DNA of 43,294 nucleotides from an uncultured Terriglobus sp. (GCA_937873305.1 CALMOM010000010.1:11824-55117); one strand, 5' to 3'. Numbered from the stretch's first letter, positions 34,006 through 43,021 are shown. The notes: generated from the sequence alone by a model not told the origin. Made by a program: numbers and translations.

Positions 34006-34939
34006 GGTCTGCCTCCACGCGCACCGTCACGGCCATGCCATGCGTTGCGCCCGGGGCCAGGGTGATGCGGTCGTCCATGGCGTTCACCGTTTCCACGCAG
34101 ACGAAGTGCTGCCAACTGTCCTCCTGGAGGTCCGCAAAGGTGGGCGTCAGCACGCTCCACGGATTCCAGACGACCGTGGTCTGTGAGCCTTCCTTGGTGA
34201 TGTGGATGCGACGCTTGCCCGCCGGATCGTGCAGCACAAGCGGCTCCGCCGTATGCACGTGCACCTGGTCCACGTCGCGCGTCCAGGCAAACTCGGTCTC
34301 GCGTTGCACCTTGCGCACCATGTTGTCGCGCTTGTCCAGGTAGGTGCTGCCGCGCAGGCCGAGCAGCCGTGCCGCGGGCACGTCTGCAACGGCGTAGTAG
34401 CTGTGCAGCCCCTCCTCAAACACCATAGGCTCAGTGCCGCGGTTGGTCACGGTCAGCGCCTGCTGCAGGTCCCGCCCGAAGCGGAACTCCACTGTGGCGT
34501 GGAAGTGGCCGTACCCCAGGCTGCGCGCCTGTTCGCTCGGATCAAGCGACAACGTCACATGGATGTCCCCGTCGGGATTCAGGTGGACGCGGTCTAGAGT
34601 CCAAACCTCGGTGCGGGCAAAGCCGTGCATGGGGCTGGTGGTACCGTGTACCGCGTCGAACTCGTCCGCATTCCAACGCGGCCCAAACCATGGAAACAGC
34701 ACCGGCACGCCGCCACGAATGGGCTTGCCCGGGGCCAGGGCTGACTTTGGCGAAAGGTATAGAACGGGGTTACCGCCATGCGGCGTCCAGCGTGTCAGAT
34801 GGGCGCCCTGCAGGTACACGGTCGCTTCTGACGTATCGGCCACCACCCGCATCTGCACCATGCCCGGCCCGTCCTCATGAAACGAGACGTGATCGCGCAC
34901 GGCGAAACGCTGCTGAAGTTCAGCGAGGGATTGCGGCAT
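33998..34939 (-). CDS. D-hexose-6-phosphate mutarotase (YeaD-like aldose epimerase)
   Basis: This 313-residue protein of the galactose-mutarotase fold equilibrates the anomers of glucose 6-phosphate or a related sugar phosphate. Typical stretches are G-A-H-L-T-R-W-T-P, P-I-R-G-G-V-P-V-L-F-P-W-F-G-P, H-G-F-A-R, E-E-G-L-H-S-Y-Y-A-V-A-D, and V-V-W-N-P-W followed by C-V-E-T. The His in H-G-F-A-R and the later His/Glu are the likely catalytic groups. It heads the operon with rpiA and maf, linking hexose- and pentose-phosphate metabolism. Confidence 0.92.
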   Translation of the reverse strand: MPQSLAELQQRFAVRDHVSFHEDGPGMVQMRVVADTSEATVYLQGAHLTRWTPHGGNPVLYLSPKSALAPGKPIRGGVPVLFPWFGPRWNADEFDAVHGTTSPMHGFARTEVWTLDRVHLNPDGDIHVTLSLDPSEQARSLGYGHFHATVEFRFGRDLQQALTVTNRGTEPMVFEEGLHSYYAVADVPAARLLGLRGSTYLDKRDNMVRKVQRETEFAWTRDVDQVHVHTAEPLVLHDPAGKRRIHITKEGSQTTVVWNPWSVLTPTFADLQEDSWQHFVCVETVNAMDDRITLAPGATHGMAVTVRVEADHA

Positions 34940-35020
34940 CGGGCCAACGCCTCCAGGCTTCCAGTCTATCGCTGGACTGGGGAGTCGGCCTCTGCCGCCG
35001 TGTGGAATGAGGCGCCGCGC

Positions 35021-35236
35021 TCAGAGCCGCTTGACGGAGACCAGCCACTTGGCGTCGCCTGCGACAGTCTCTCGCGAGAAGTCACAGGCACCCAGGTCGC
35101 TGACGCTCTCAGCCAACTGCAGGCAGAGCTCGTCGCGCGCATCGTCCTCATAGGTGTGTTGTACAGACAAGGGAGAAGAAAGGGTTTCGAGCAGTTCCAT
35201 CGTAGACAAATCCTGAAGAGCGGTAAGTCCTTGCAT
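35021..35236 (-). CDS. Small hypothetical protein
   Basis: This is 71 residues from ATG 35236 (M-Q-G-L-T-A-L-Q-D), acidic in the middle (Y-E-D-D-A-R-D-E) with a Cys at two sites and a basic end. No family is recognised and no transmembrane segment is seen. A second start at 35200 (M-E-L-L-E-T-L) with AGGA upstream is possible; the upstream open part to 35317 is unlikely. The gene faces away from the operator-like cluster at 35324-35436. Confidence 0.5.
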   Translation of the reverse strand: MQGLTALQDLSTMELLETLSSPLSVQHTYEDDARDELCLQLAESVSDLGACDFSRETVAGDAKWLVSVKRL

Positions 35237-35323
35237 TGATATTCGCTGACTTTCCGGGCAAAACGCCGTTTTCGGCGAACAAAATCTTAGCCACGTTCTG
35301 TTTTGGAAGTGACACAACGACGC

Positions 35324-35342
35324 GTAACCAGGAACTGGTTAC
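35324..35342. promoter_or_regulatory. Operator-like dyad between divergent small genes
   Basis: GTAACCAGGAACTGGTTAC is a perfect 8-bp dyad around GAA. A near copy of one arm, GTTACCAG, follows at 35372-35379, overlapping a palindrome GTCACAGTGAC (35379-35389), and CTGGTAG occurs at 35430. The spacing is consistent with repressor sites for the genes starting at 35236 (minus) and 35449 (plus). No matching regulator is identified. Confidence 0.4.
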
Positions 35343-35448
35343 CATGGGACGGAACTGCGCCTGCTGCGTACGTTACCAGTCACAGTGACGCTGGCTAAGG
35401 GCCTGAAAAGAGCCCAGAGCAACCCTGTTCTGGTAGGCTCAGCGCAAC

Positions 35449-35835
35449 ATGAGGCGCAGTGTTTTCTCATCCGTTGCGATTAGTACCAGCTTGTTCGCAG
35501 GCCTGGCTGCGGCCGCGCAAGCGCCCGCCACGCTGCGGTATGCAGGCACCATCGGCGAGCAAAGCGTGACGTTTCAGTTCGAGGTAGCGGACGACACCCT
35601 GCGCAACGGCCACTATGGCTATCGCGGCCAGCGGAGCCAGATCCGCATTGTGGACAGCCGCCGCTTTGGCACCACGCTGGTGCTGCAGGACGAGGACGGC
35701 AACATCCTGCACCTGCACTTCGAAACCGCTGCGGGAGAGAAGACAGGCGGGTTTTCGGCGGCCGCCATGCTAGAAGGCACCCTGGACCGGGGCGAGCTGG
35801 ATCTGCCCGTAAAACTCATCCGCAAGGAGCAATAA
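35449..35835 (+). CDS. Small secreted hypothetical protein
   Basis: This is 128 residues with a clear signal peptide (basic start, then A-I-S-T-S-L-F-A-G-L and A-A-A-A-Q-A before cleavage). The mature part has about six predicted beta strands (L-R-Y-A-G-T-I-G, V-T-F-Q-F-E-V, G-H-Y-G-Y-R-G, T-T-L-V-L-Q-D-E-D-G-N) and looks like a small lipocalin-like barrel similar in style to DUF-type stress proteins. Function unknown. Upstream lies the operator-like cluster. Confidence 0.8.
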   Translation: MRRSVFSSVAISTSLFAGLAAAAQAPATLRYAGTIGEQSVTFQFEVADDTLRNGHYGYRGQRSQIRIVDSRRFGTTLVLQDEDGNILHLHFETAAGEKTGGFSAAAMLEGTLDRGELDLPVKLIRKEQ

Positions 35836-35991
35836 AACACCGATTCGGGAGCGTACCTTGCGCCAGCAACTGTGTAGGGCGCGAAGCTAGCGAAACACGG
35901 TGCAATTAGCACGCAAATACAACGCCTTGAGCGTGCAGAACGCGACAAATCAGGCGCACAACGTGCAGTTTTGTACGTCAGTAATGCGTGA

Positions 35992-36636
35992 TTACACGGC
36001 TGTGCGCAGCTTTTGCCGCTCTGTTTGCACGTAGGTATACCGGATCCGGTGAATGACCGTGACCGTGCTCAAAAAGGCCAGCACCCACAGCGCCGGAGCC
36101 ATGACGCCCCACGTGTCAAACAGCGCCCCCAGGATGACCAGCACGATGCGCTCGGGCCGCTCCATGAAGCCGACCTTGCAACTGCCGATCAGCGCCTCGG
36201 CACGCGCCCGGGTGTAGCTCACCATCAGCGAGGCGGTCATCACAAAAGCGACCAGCACCACGTACACGAATCGATTGCCGCGAGCGTAGTAGACCAGGAG
36301 GCCAAAGAAGATGGCCACATCGCTGTAGCGGTCGATCACCGAGTCGAAAAACGCGCCAAACACCGACACCCGGTCCGTGGCCCGCGCCACGCGTCCGTCC
36401 ACCATGTCAAACAGCCCCGCCCCAATCAGGATGAGGCCGGCATACAGAAACATGCGGTGCGCGTTGGACCCGCGCGCGTACCCAAAGAAAAACGCTGCCG
36501 CAATATTGATAACTAGCCCGACAAAGGTCAGCGTATTGGGCGAAATGCGCGACAGCGCCAGCCCCCGCACAATGCGGTGCAGCAGCCATCCACTGCCCTT
36601 GCCAAAGGCGCTTGTCCAGGTAAATCGCGTGCTCAT
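35992..36636 (-). CDS. CDP-alcohol phosphatidyltransferase
   Basis: This 214-residue inner-membrane enzyme joins a CDP-linked lipid to an alcohol. The full catalytic motif is visible: D77-x2-D80-G81-x2-A84-R85-x8-G94-x3-D98-x3-D102, lying at the cytoplasmic end of a helix. About six hydrophobic segments surround it. The acceptor (glycerol phosphate, inositol phosphate or other) cannot be assigned; the length is nearer to phosphatidylinositol-phosphate-synthase-like proteins than to PgsA. It is transcribed away from the large lipoprotein gene. Confidence 0.92.
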   Translation of the reverse strand: MSTRFTWTSAFGKGSGWLLHRIVRGLALSRISPNTLTFVGLVINIAAAFFFGYARGSNAHRMFLYAGLILIGAGLFDMVDGRVARATDRVSVFGAFFDSVIDRYSDVAIFFGLLVYYARGNRFVYVVLVAFVMTASLMVSYTRARAEALIGSCKVGFMERPERIVLVILGALFDTWGVMAPALWVLAFLSTVTVIHRIRYTYVQTERQKLRTAV

Positions 36637-36772
36637 ACGTCGTGCGTGCCGAAGGCTATGCGGCTAGCGCGGCCCCTATTCAGTGTACCTGTGTGTCAGC
36701 TTTCGCCGTATTCGGAACAAACCAACGGTGCAGATAAGCCAGAAGTTGCCAAATTCGATTACAGAACGTGCT

Positions 36773-36786
36773 GCGCAATATTGCGC
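36773..36786. promoter_or_regulatory. Perfect 14-base palindrome before the IPT lipoprotein gene
   Basis: GCGCAATATTGCGC has no central loop and ends 22 bases before ATG 36809, close to where a promoter or ribosome-binding site would be. It may be a regulator site; as RNA it would form only a poor hairpin. Confidence 0.35.
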
Positions 36787-36808
36787 CATGCATTAAGCTG
36801 GACACCTT

Positions 36809-39800
36809 ATGAGATCTTGGTTGTCCTCTGCCCCCATTGCGGTACGCCTTGTTGTGTCTTGTGTCATCTTGACCACCGGTTTGAGTGGTTGTTCCAACGG
36901 CTCTGGTGCTTCTGGCAGCTCGTCGTCCGGGTCTTCCAGCGGCACCGGCACGACGACCGGAACCGGTACGACAGTGGCTGCGTCGCCCACCGTAACGGCC
37001 GTGTCGCCGGCCACGGTCGTTGCGGGCGCGACTGCCACCACGCTGACGATTACGGGAACCAACTTCGGCTCGACCTCTACCGTGCAGGTGGGTAGTGCAG
37101 TCGTTCCCACCACACTTGTGAGCGCCACACAGTTGACCGCGGCTGTACCCCCGGCGCAGCTTGCGTCGGGCGCGCTGTTGCCCGTGATCGTGCTGAACGC
37201 TTCCGCCACCAGCGTGGGCGGCGCGGTGGTGAACCTGGAGGTGGACAATCCGTCACCCACGCTGACGCAGTTTACGCCGGTGACGCTGCTTGCGAGCACC
37301 GCCGGTACCATCCTGGCGGTCACGGGGACGGGCTTTGTGCCCACCACCACCATCCAGGTGAATGGCGCGGCGCGCAGCACCGCCTTTGTGAGTGGGACGC
37401 AGGTCAATGTCCTGCTGACAACGGCCGATCTTGCGGCCTCTGGCACCCTGCAGCTAACCGCCGTCAACGGGCTGCCGGGCGGCGGTACGTCCGCGGCGGC
37501 ATCGCTGCCGGTGAACAACCCGGTACCCATGGCGGCTTCGCTTTCGCCTTCCACCGTGACGACAGGCACCACCACACCCACGACCATCACGGTAACCGGC
37601 ACTGGCTTTGTGCCGGGCGCAGCCGCGCTGGTGGGTACTTCCGCACGCGCCAGCACCGTGGTCAGCAGCACGCAGCTGACGTTTGCCCTGACTGCCGCAG
37701 ACATGGCTGCCTCGGTGCGACTGCCGATCTATGTGCAGAACCCGGCACCGGGCGGCGGCACCTCCACGCCTGCGCTGGCGCTTACGGTGGCTGCTGTTAC
37801 GCCAACGCCGGTCATCACGTCGGTGACGCCAACGGCGTTCGTTGCGGGCAGCGCGGCGAGCAGCATTACCGTAGTGGGCACAAACCTGGTCGCTGGTTGC
37901 ATTGTGCAGTGGAACGGCAGCGCGCTGAGCACAACGTCCTACACTTCCAACTTGAATCCAACATACCTGTCTGGTGCCGTGCCTGCCAACCTGATTGCCA
38001 CCACGGGTTCCGCCAGCGTCACAGCGAACTGCCCCACGGCGACGCCTTCGCTGTCGAATGCGATTAGGGTCGCCATCAATAATCCGCCCGTGCCCACGCT
38101 AACGGCGATATCGCCAGGTTCCGGCCCCATCAACACGGCCACCAAGTTGACGTTCGCGGGTACCGGCTTCAACTCGGGTAGCACGGTTAGTTTGAATGGC
38201 GTGGTGCTAAGCGGTGCCACGGTCAGCGGCAGCACCAGCATCAGTGTCACGGTGCCTGCCTCGTCGTTGCTGCTGCCCGGCAACAGCACCTTTACCGTCA
38301 CCACGCCCGCACCCGGTGGCGGCACCAGCAATGGCCTCACATACACGGCATACATCCCGCTGGTCAGCAACAGCATGGTCTATAACCCGGTGGACGGGCT
38401 GTTGTACGCGTCCATCCCGGGCTCCGTGGGTACGCCGCTGGGCAACTCCGTGGTCAGCGTGGATCCGGCGACCGGTGCCATGGGTGCGCCCATTTTTGTG
38501 GGCAGCGAACCCAACAAGCTGGCCGTGAGTAGCGATGGCAAGACACTGTGGGTGGGGTTGGACGGCTCCTCGGCCGTGCGCCGCGTTGACCTGTCAAGCA
38601 AGACGGCGGGGCTGCAGTTCTCGCTGCCTACCACCAACAACGGTATTTACAACAACCCGTCTACGACGCTTGCGTTGGCAGCACTTCCGGGGTCGTCTAC
38701 TTCGGTGTTTGTTTCCACCTCCACGTCCGGTGCTCCCATGTTGTATGACAATGGCGTGCTTCGCGGCACAACACCCACGTCCTCGTCGTATTCCTACCCG
38801 TATGCGTTGCAGGTGGATGGCACCCGCAGCGAAGTATATGCGGCGGGTAGCGGCTACAGCACATATACGTACAGTTCCACTGGGCTGACCAGCAAGGCGA
38901 ACAATACCAGCATCTCGCCAGCCAGCAGTACCTACGACGAAGTGCAGTTGTTGGGTGGCAAGCTGTACACAGACACTGGCAAGGTGTACGACGCGGAATC
39001 CGGCTCGCTGCTGGGTACGCTGTACCTCACCGGTACCACCATTACCTCTGGCACCACATTGGCCGATAGCACGCTGAACAAAATCTTTGTGCTCAACAAC
39101 TCGACGCAGTACAGCTTGTCGTACAACCAGATTCAGGTGTTCAGTCTGGCGGACTACACCTCAAATGGCACAACCATCCCGGTCAATGTGTCCTACGACA
39201 GCACCTACTTGAATGGCACGCCCAAGCGGCTGACGCGTTGGGGAGCCAACGGGCTCGCCTTCCAGGTGCCCTACGGCATCTACAGTCTGCGGTCTAACAC
39301 TGTGGCGGACCTGAGCGGCAGCAGTGCAGACCTGGGTGTGGCGGTGACTACCGGCGGCTCAACCCTGACCGGCGCCAGCACCACGTTTACCGCCAAGGTG
39401 ACAAACAACGGTCCGGCCACCGCGACGGATACCGTGTTGACACTTACGCCGCCCGCCATCGGTTCCGGGGTATCGGCGGTGCCGTCCTCCGGGGTGTGCA
39501 GCGCGGCACTTTCCTGTTCCCTGGGCAGCCTGGCCAATGGAGGCAGCGCCTCCGTGGTGCTGACGGTGCTGCAAACAACGGCAGGCAGTTCCGCGGTTAC
39601 AGCAGCGGTCTCCGGCTCCACGCCGGACGGCACAAGCAGCAACAACACCGCGACCGGCACCGTGACGGTGACCGGCAATGACTTTAGTCTGCCGCCCGCC
39701 ATCGCGTCGCTGAGCCCTGCCGCCATTCAGAGTGGCGCCGCGGACACGGTGTTGACGGTGAACGGCAGCGGCTTCAACAGTGCTTCCACCGTAAAGCTGG

Positions 39801-41236
39801 GCACGGCGTCGCTGAACACCAGCTACGTGAGCGGCACAAAGCTTACGGCGATTGTGCCGGCGGCCAACCTGGCTTCGCTTGGCTGGGGTGCGGTCTCGGT
39901 CAGCACGCCCGCGCCGGGCGGCGGCAACTCCAACTCGCTGCCCCTGACGGTGTACAAGGTACTAACCGCTGGTATCAATCACATCCTGTACGATCCATAC
40001 TCGCGGCAGATCATGGCCAGCGTGGGCTCCGGGTCGTCGACACTCACGGGCAACTCCATCGCGGCCATTACGCCGGAGACGGGTACCTTCTCGACGCCGG
40101 TGTCCATCGGCAGCCAGCCGACAAACCTTGGGCTCAGCTCGGACGGGCAAATCCTGTACACCACGCTGAGCGGCGCGCAGAGCGTGGCGCGGTTCAACAT
40201 GCTTACACGGCAGGCGGACTTCACCGTGAAGATCCCTGCGCCAAATACCTATGACACCGTTGCCCTGCGTGGTGTCACCGTGCAGCCGGGTACGGAGGAC
40301 ACGGTGGTGCTGGACTTGGCGGCGTTCACCGGCAATGGCATTTACGACTTCAATCCAACCGCTCAAACGGTCACGATGCGCGGCATGGCGTCCGGGCCGT
40401 ACACGGGTTCATGCACACAATTTCTTGACGCGACCAATGTGTTTGCCTTCGATACGGACACCTCGGGTGCAAGCCTGTACCACTACACCCTTGGTAGTGC
40501 AGGCTTTGCAACTACATCCAACGGCAGCCGTTATGCCAATTCCACGCTGAACCGGTTCGGCTGCTTCAAGCTGAGTGGCGGCCTGGCCTATGCCATCAAT
40601 GGCGGCATTGCCAATCCGCTGCCCAATCCGGCGTTGCAAGTGGCCACGCTGCCGCTCAACACCACCTATAACAGCAGCTTCAACTCACTCTTCGGTTTCG
40701 TGCCGGATGCGTCGCTGCAGCGTGCGTTTTACCCCGCAGCTATCTCCTCACCCACCAGCAGCACGTACGACGGCATCGCGGCGTACAACCTGTCCAACTA
40801 TCAACTCGCAGCCACACTGCCCCTGAACATGAACACTACCGAGGGCAGCACGTCGTACGCGCAAGTGGACATGGTGCGCTGGGGGCAGGACGGCTTGGCG
40901 GTGCTCACCTCCGGCGGGCACATCTACCTCTTGCGCGGACCGGTAGTGGTGCCGCAATTGCTGGGTAGCAATACAGCCGCGGCGCTGTCGAGCCTGTCCA
41001 GTTCTTCGGTGACGCACGGCACCGGCAATACGGTGCTGACGCTGACCGGCTCCAACTTCGTGCCGGGCGTGGCGGTGTTGCTGAACGGCGCCTATCGCAC
41101 CACTACCATCCTGGACAGCACACACCTGTCGGTGGCGATTCCGGCCAGCGATCTGTCGGTTGCGGGTTCCGCAACGCTCACTGCGGTCAATCCGGGTGCC
41201 TCGGCCTCCGGTGCATTAACGCTGACCATTAATTAA
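36809..41236 (+). CDS. Large IPT/TIG-repeat and beta-propeller lipoprotein
   Basis: This is a 1475-residue surface or periplasmic lipoprotein. The signal peptide ends in the lipobox L-S-G-C (Cys28), followed by a Ser/Gly/Thr linker. IPT/TIG immunoglobulin-like domains 1-5 lie at about 61-510. A first seven-bladed-propeller-like region follows (about 512-830, V-V-S-V-D-P-A-T-G and L-A-V-S-S-D-G-K-T-L-W-V-G). Next are a DUF11 domain (about 834-957, K-V-T-N-N-G-P-A-T-A-T-D-T-V), a sixth IPT, a second propeller (about 1048-1380) and a final IPT. The repeated tags A-P-G-G-G-T-S/N-S and Y-x-S-x-G-S-x-S suggest an ancient duplication of an IPT-propeller module. It probably binds a ligand or another cell; nothing indicates catalysis. 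Confidence 0.92.
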   Translation: MRSWLSSAPIAVRLVVSCVILTTGLSGCSNGSGASGSSSSGSSSGTGTTTGTGTTVAASPTVTAVSPATVVAGATATTLTITGTNFGSTSTVQVGSAVVPTTLVSATQLTAAVPPAQLASGALLPVIVLNASATSVGGAVVNLEVDNPSPTLTQFTPVTLLASTAGTILAVTGTGFVPTTTIQVNGAARSTAFVSGTQVNVLLTTADLAASGTLQLTAVNGLPGGGTSAAASLPVNNPVPMAASLSPSTVTTGTTTPTTITVTGTGFVPGAAALVGTSARASTVVSSTQLTFALTAADMAASVRLPIYVQNPAPGGGTSTPALALTVAAVTPTPVITSVTPTAFVAGSAASSITVVGTNLVAGCIVQWNGSALSTTSYTSNLNPTYLSGAVPANLIATTGSASVTANCPTATPSLSNAIRVAINNPPVPTLTAISPGSGPINTATKLTFAGTGFNSGSTVSLNGVVLSGATVSGSTSISVTVPASSLLLPGNSTFTVTTPAPGGGTSNGLTYTAYIPLVSNSMVYNPVDGLLYASIPGSVGTPLGNSVVSVDPATGAMGAPIFVGSEPNKLAVSSDGKTLWVGLDGSSAVRRVDLSSKTAGLQFSLPTTNNGIYNNPSTTLALAALPGSSTSVFVSTSTSGAPMLYDNGVLRGTTPTSSSYSYPYALQVDGTRSEVYAAGSGYSTYTYSSTGLTSKANNTSISPASSTYDEVQLLGGKLYTDTGKVYDAESGSLLGTLYLTGTTITSGTTLADSTLNKIFVLNNSTQYSLSYNQIQVFSLADYTSNGTTIPVNVSYDSTYLNGTPKRLTRWGANGLAFQVPYGIYSLRSNTVADLSGSSADLGVAVTTGGSTLTGASTTFTAKVTNNGPATATDTVLTLTPPAIGSGVSAVPSSGVCSAALSCSLGSLANGGSASVVLTVLQTTAGSSAVTAAVSGSTPDGTSSNNTATGTVTVTGNDFSLPPAIASLSPAAIQSGAADTVLTVNGSGFNSASTVKLGTASLNTSYVSGTKLTAIVPAANLASLGWGAVSVSTPAPGGGNSNSLPLTVYKVLTAGINHILYDPYSRQIMASVGSGSSTLTGNSIAAITPETGTFSTPVSIGSQPTNLGLSSDGQILYTTLSGAQSVARFNMLTRQADFTVKIPAPNTYDTVALRGVTVQPGTEDTVVLDLAAFTGNGIYDFNPTAQTVTMRGMASGPYTGSCTQFLDATNVFAFDTDTSGASLYHYTLGSAGFATTSNGSRYANSTLNRFGCFKLSGGLAYAINGGIANPLPNPALQVATLPLNTTYNSSFNSLFGFVPDASLQRAFYPAAISSPTSSTYDGIAAYNLSNYQLAATLPLNMNTTEGSTSYAQVDMVRWGQDGLAVLTSGGHIYLLRGPVVVPQLLGSNTAAALSSLSSSSVTHGTGNTVLTLTGSNFVPGVAVLLNGAYRTTTILDSTHLSVAIPASDLSVAGSATLTAVNPGASASGALTLTIN

Positions 41237-41369
41237 ATCCAGCGCCTGCCCTTTCGTCACACGGAGGAGCAGGCACCGTCATTTTGCATCGCACACCAGC
41301 CCCTTCTTCAAAGGGCGAACTCCCTCTCCTCATACTTTGCATCTGACGTTATGAAAGGCACAGAGGATC

Positions 41370-41906
41370 ATGGCAAAGGACATTCAAGTAAAGGACGGCG
41401 CGAAGCTTTCCAAGCGCATGTATAAGAATCGGGTTGCGCTGTCGGACGATGTAAAAAAGCAGGTCGTCGACGAGATGAGCAAGACGCTGGCGGCATCGTT
41501 CGATGTGTATTCCCAGGCGAAGTTTGCGCATTGGAACGTCAAGGGGCTGAACTTCTACCAGTTGCACCTGGTGTTCGACACGGTAGCGAAGACCGTGTTC
41601 AAGCAGGTGGATCCGATTGCGGAGCGCATTACGCAGTTGGGCGGCGTGGCCAACGGCACGGTACGGCAGGCAGCGGCTACGAGCGAAATTCCCGCGTACA
41701 ACGTGGAAGCACTGAATGGACCGGAGCACCTGACGGCCCTGGCGGATTCACTCGGCAAGTATTGCGGCCTGATGCGCGAGGTGTCAGAGAAGATTGACGA
41801 CCTGGGCGATAAGCCCTCGGCGGACTTCTTCAACCAGTTGATCGTGGACGCGGAAGAGGAGCTTTACTTCCTCGAGAGCCACATGGAAGCTGGCAACGTC
41901 CAGTAA
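41370..41906 (+). CDS. dps: Dps-family ferritin-like DNA-protection protein
   Basis: This 178-residue miniferritin stores iron, consumes hydrogen peroxide and may bind DNA. The ferroxidase region F-A-H-W-N-V-K-G-L-N-F-Y-Q-L-H and D-P-I-A-E-R-I-T-Q-L-G-G-V-A are visible (His, His, Asp and Glu ligands at the dimer interface). The basic N-terminus (K-D-G-A-K-L-S-K-R-M-Y-K-N-R) could contact DNA. AGAGGA precedes ATG 41370. A terminator follows. Stress or stationary-phase control is usual for dps but no binding site was recognised. Confidence 0.95.
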   Translation: MAKDIQVKDGAKLSKRMYKNRVALSDDVKKQVVDEMSKTLAASFDVYSQAKFAHWNVKGLNFYQLHLVFDTVAKTVFKQVDPIAERITQLGGVANGTVRQAAATSEIPAYNVEALNGPEHLTALADSLGKYCGLMREVSEKIDDLGDKPSADFFNQLIVDAEEELYFLESHMEAGNVQ

Positions 41907-41925
41907 CCTTGTTTCAGCACGTAAG

Positions 41926-41951
41926 AGGGGCTCGCCTAGGTGCGAGCCCCT
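41926..41951. terminator. Terminator hairpin between dps and greA
   Basis: AGGGGCTCGC (41926-41935) pairs perfectly with 41942-41951 around a six-base loop, followed by TGTGTTT. It lies between two convergent genes and can serve both. Confidence 0.85.
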
Positions 41952-41976
41952 TGTGTTTCAGCAATCAGAAGCTGGC

Positions 41977-42444
41977 TTACGCTTCGTCGTGAATGGTCGT
42001 CACTTTCAGGATTTCCAACGCGCGCTTGCCGTTCGGCGTGACGACAGTGGTCTCGTCGCCCACCTGTTTGCCCACCAGGGCGCGGCCAATCGGGCTGGTG
42101 GTGCTGATCAGGCCCTGGGTCACGTCACTTTCTTCGCTGGTGACCAGCTTGTAGGTCAACTCCTCACCCTTGCCCTGATCGAAGACAAGGATCGTGGACC
42201 CAAAGCCCACGCGGTCATGGGGGATGTTGGCCAGGTTGACCAGCGACAGCTCAGCCATGCGCCGCTTTAGCTGACCCAGATGAGCATTGACGAATTCCTG
42301 GCGCTGCTTGGCGCTGTGGTATTCGGCGTTTTCGCTCAAGTCGCCCAGGGCCACGGCGCGCTTGATTTCCGCAGGCAGTTCATTCGTCAGCTCATATTCC
42401 AGCGCACGAATCTGTTCTTCCAGCTTTTTTGTGATGTCCAGCAT
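41977..42444 (-). CDS. greA: Transcription elongation factor GreA
   Basis: This 155-residue protein rescues stalled RNA polymerase by stimulating cleavage of the nascent transcript. The N-terminal coiled coil contains R-A-V-A-L-G-D-L-S-E-N-A-E-Y-H-S-A-K (split; the acidic tip D-L-S-E-N carries the catalytic acids). The C-terminal FKBP-like domain has I-S-T-T-S-P-I-G-R-A-L-V-G-K and G-D. Length is as in other GreA proteins. Transcribed towards the terminator shared with dps. Confidence 0.96.
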   Translation of the reverse strand: MLDITKKLEEQIRALEYELTNELPAEIKRAVALGDLSENAEYHSAKQRQEFVNAHLGQLKRRMAELSLVNLANIPHDRVGFGSTILVFDQGKGEELTYKLVTSEESDVTQGLISTTSPIGRALVGKQVGDETTVVTPNGKRALEILKVTTIHDEA

Positions 42445-42511
42445 GTGGTGAAGTCCGTTCTGGGAGGATGACGATGCGCTTGGGAGCTGGGAGGGCGACC
42501 CGCGACATCCG

Positions 42512-42979
42512 TTAGTATAGCGGCCCGGGTTCCAGGGGTGCGAGGCTGGCCAATGCAGCCTGCCGCTCCTGTGCGTCGAGCCAGTCCTGCAGGATGATGA
42601 CGGCGGCGTACTGGTCTAGCCGGGCCTTGCGCTCTGGCCCGCGTGGCAGGTCAAGGCGGTCCATCAACTCCTCGGCAGCGGCACTGGACAGCCGCTCGTC
42701 CTGCAGGTAGACGGGCAGGGGGAACGCCTCTCGCAGGGTGGCGACAAAGGCGGCTACCCTGGCGGTCTGCGGGGATGGCTCGCCAGACATGTGCAGCGGA
42801 TTGCCTGCAACGAGGGCTGTGATGCCGTGCTTGCGGACCAGCCGGCCCAGGTCTTTCAGGGTTTGCCGGGGATTGCTGTTGCCAAGGGTCAGCAGTGGCT
42901 GCGCGGGCATGCCGAGCAGGCCGCTGAGGGCGACGCCAATGCGGCGGGTTCCAACGTCAAGCCCCAGCACGCGCTGCAT
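42512..42979 (-). CDS. ruvX: Putative Holliday junction resolvase / 16S rRNA processing nuclease RuvX
   Basis: This 155-residue RNase H-fold protein of the YqgF family has R-V-L-G-L-D-V-G-T-R-R-I-G-V-A-L-S at the N-terminus (first catalytic Asp), V-A-G-N-P-L-H-M-S-G-E, and D-E-R-L-S-S near the middle. A C-terminal Asp lies in A-R-L-D-Q-Y-A-A-V-I-I-L-Q. ATG 42979 has GGAAAGG at good spacing; ATG 43015, 12 residues earlier, is the alternative. The RlpA-like gene just upstream ends six bases before that earlier ATG, so they may be co-transcribed. Confidence 0.93.
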   Translation of the reverse strand: MQRVLGLDVGTRRIGVALSGLLGMPAQPLLTLGNSNPRQTLKDLGRLVRKHGITALVAGNPLHMSGEPSPQTARVAAFVATLREAFPLPVYLQDERLSSAAAEELMDRLDLPRGPERKARLDQYAAVIILQDWLDAQERQAALASLAPLEPGPLY

Positions 42980-43021
42980 GGCGGCAGCCTTTCCGGGTTG
43001 TGCCTGCGGTTCCATCCCCGG

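Noticed and set aside
35836-35991. 156-base gap between the secreted protein and the phosphatidyltransferase
   Set aside because: It lies between convergent genes; no ORF, strong hairpin or repeat was found.
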